Origin: Ferruginibacter sp.
GTDB lineage: Bacteria > Bacteroidota > Bacteroidia > Chitinophagales > Chitinophagaceae
NCBI GenBank assembly: GCA_025352435.1
Contig: JANXTN010000227.1
Span: 1 to 7,822 of the forward strand
Length of the DNA stretch: 7,822 bases
Direction of reading: 5' to 3'
The notes under the pieces are model-generated. The model saw only the letters and a list, made by a program, of their open reading frames with translations, was not told the DNA's origin and did not search any database. The translations under genes and the position numbers were made by a program. This document shows, piece after piece, positions 7,161-7,822 of the stretch. Each line of letters starts with the position of its first letter. The first letter of the stretch is position 1.

Positions 7161-7822
7161 ATGTTACAAATTCTGCTTGACATTAAGCCGATTGCTACAA
7201 ACAACTATGTAGCGTTTACATTCTTTGTAGGTACAATGGCTATGATGGCCGCTGCCGTATTCTTTTTTATGGAAACAGGTAATACAGCTCCTCAGTGGCG
7301 TACTTCTGTTCTAGTTTCTGGTCTTATCACTTTTATTGCAGCAGTGCATTACTACTACATGAGAGGTTACAACTTAGACACCGGAGATTCTCCAACGTTC
7401 TTCCGTTATGTTGACTGGTTATTGACAGTTCCACTTATGTGCGTAGAGTTTTATTTAATCACAAAGAAAGTAGGTGCACAAGTAGGTTTGTTATGGAAAT
7501 TGATTTTTGCTTCTGTTGTTATGCTCGTAACAGGTTATATAGGAGAAGCAATGCACCCGGAAGAAAGCGTAAGCTGGGTTTGGGGTTTAATAAGCGGTTT
7601 AGCGTATTTCTATATAGTATACCTTGTATGGTTTGGTGATGTTGCAAAACTCGCAAGCGCATCTACACCTGCAGTAACTAGCGCTGTAAAAACATTAGGA
7701 TGGTTCGTATTGGTAGGGTGGGCTATTTATCCATTAGGATACATACTTGGTACTAAAGGCGGATTGTTTGGAATTGAATTGGTAACAGACAGAGCTGCTG
7801 CAAAGCAAGCAATGGATATTGT
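7161..7822 (+). CDS. Proton-pumping microbial rhodopsin (proteorhodopsin/xanthorhodopsin type), 3' end outside window
   Basis: 220 codons are visible, covering helices A to F and part of the F-G loop; helix G with the retinal-binding lysine lies beyond the edge. Helix C reads RYVDWLLTVPLMCVE: Arg82, Asp85 (proton acceptor), Thr89 and Glu96 (proton donor) match Arg94, Asp97, Thr101 and Glu108 of green proteorhodopsin at identical spacing, as does His63 (His75). This Asp-Thr-Glu set marks outward proton pumps; sodium pumps have Asn-Asp-Gln. Met93 occupies the colour-tuning site 105, where Leu or Met gives green absorption and Gln blue. In helix E, Gly142 lines up with Trp138 of bacteriorhodopsin and with the Gly of xanthorhodopsin that opens a side window for a carotenoid. 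Helix F has GWAIYPLGYILG (186-197). The ATG is the first after an in-frame TAA at 7146-7148; the leader is A-rich. It diverges from blh across 197 bases, so pigment enzyme and opsin may be co-regulated. Confidence 0.95.
   Translation, partial: MLQILLDIKPIATNNYVAFTFFVGTMAMMAAAVFFFMETGNTAPQWRTSVLVSGLITFIAAVHYYYMRGYNLDTGDSPTFFRYVDWLLTVPLMCVEFYLITKKVGAQVGLLWKLIFASVVMLVTGYIGEAMHPEESVSWVWGLISGLAYFYIVYLVWFGDVAKLASASTPAVTSAVKTLGWFVLVGWAIYPLGYILGTKGGLFGIELVTDRAAAKQAMDI

Noticed and set aside
7404..7448. Sodium- or chloride-pumping rhodopsin
   Set aside because: These have Asn-Asp-Gln or Asn-Thr-Gln style sets in helix C, whereas Asp85/Thr89/Glu96 is the proton-pump set. A channel or sensory role is also less likely because Glu96, the proton donor, is kept.
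7439..7639. A 66-codon plus-strand frame inside the rhodopsin gene
   Set aside because: It is in a different frame from the rhodopsin, whose helices C to E are intact across the region.

Overview
The window looks like the chromosome of a Bacteroidota bacterium. It is AT-rich, the spacers before genes are A-rich with no clear Shine-Dalgarno sequences, and two candidate promoters fit the Bacteroidota pattern (TTTG, about 19 bases, then a TAnnTTTG-like box). The gene order birA / rsfS-ftsH-LUD protein is also one I associate with this phylum. A member of the Chitinophagaceae or a close relative is my best guess, but the sequence does not prove it.

Positions 1-5102 are one tightly packed leftward operon. 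In transcription order it holds rsfS (ribosome silencing factor), ftsH (membrane AAA protease), a stand-alone LUD/LutC-type protein, a gamma-glutamylcyclotransferase-like protein, an LpxH-like metallophosphoesterase, and a secreted beta-propeller-like protein cut by the window edge. Gaps are 4 to 36 bases. Two or three of these genes seem to lack an ATG start (TTG for rsfS, probably GTG for the phosphoesterase, apparently ATT for the last gene).

Positions 5103-5221 are a divergent promoter region with candidate promoters for both rsfS and birA. birA (5222-5962, rightward) is a biotin-protein ligase without the DNA-binding domain.

Positions 5968-7822 hold a phototrophy module. A leftward blh-type gene (beta-carotene cleavage to retinal) and a rightward microbial rhodopsin, cut by the right edge, diverge from a 197-base spacer. 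The rhodopsin has the Asp/Thr/Glu pattern of outward proton pumps, a Met at the spectral tuning site, and a Gly where bacteriorhodopsin has a bulky Trp. That Gly is the opening through which xanthorhodopsin-type pumps contact a carotenoid antenna. The spacer carries a 16-base near-perfect palindrome close to the rhodopsin start and a hairpin in the blh leader. blh would supply the chromophore and the opsin would use it to pump protons, so beta-carotene synthesis genes must lie elsewhere. No mobile element, CRISPR array, tRNA or rRNA was seen. The most interesting content is this light-harvesting pair and its shared control region; the gene families themselves are known.
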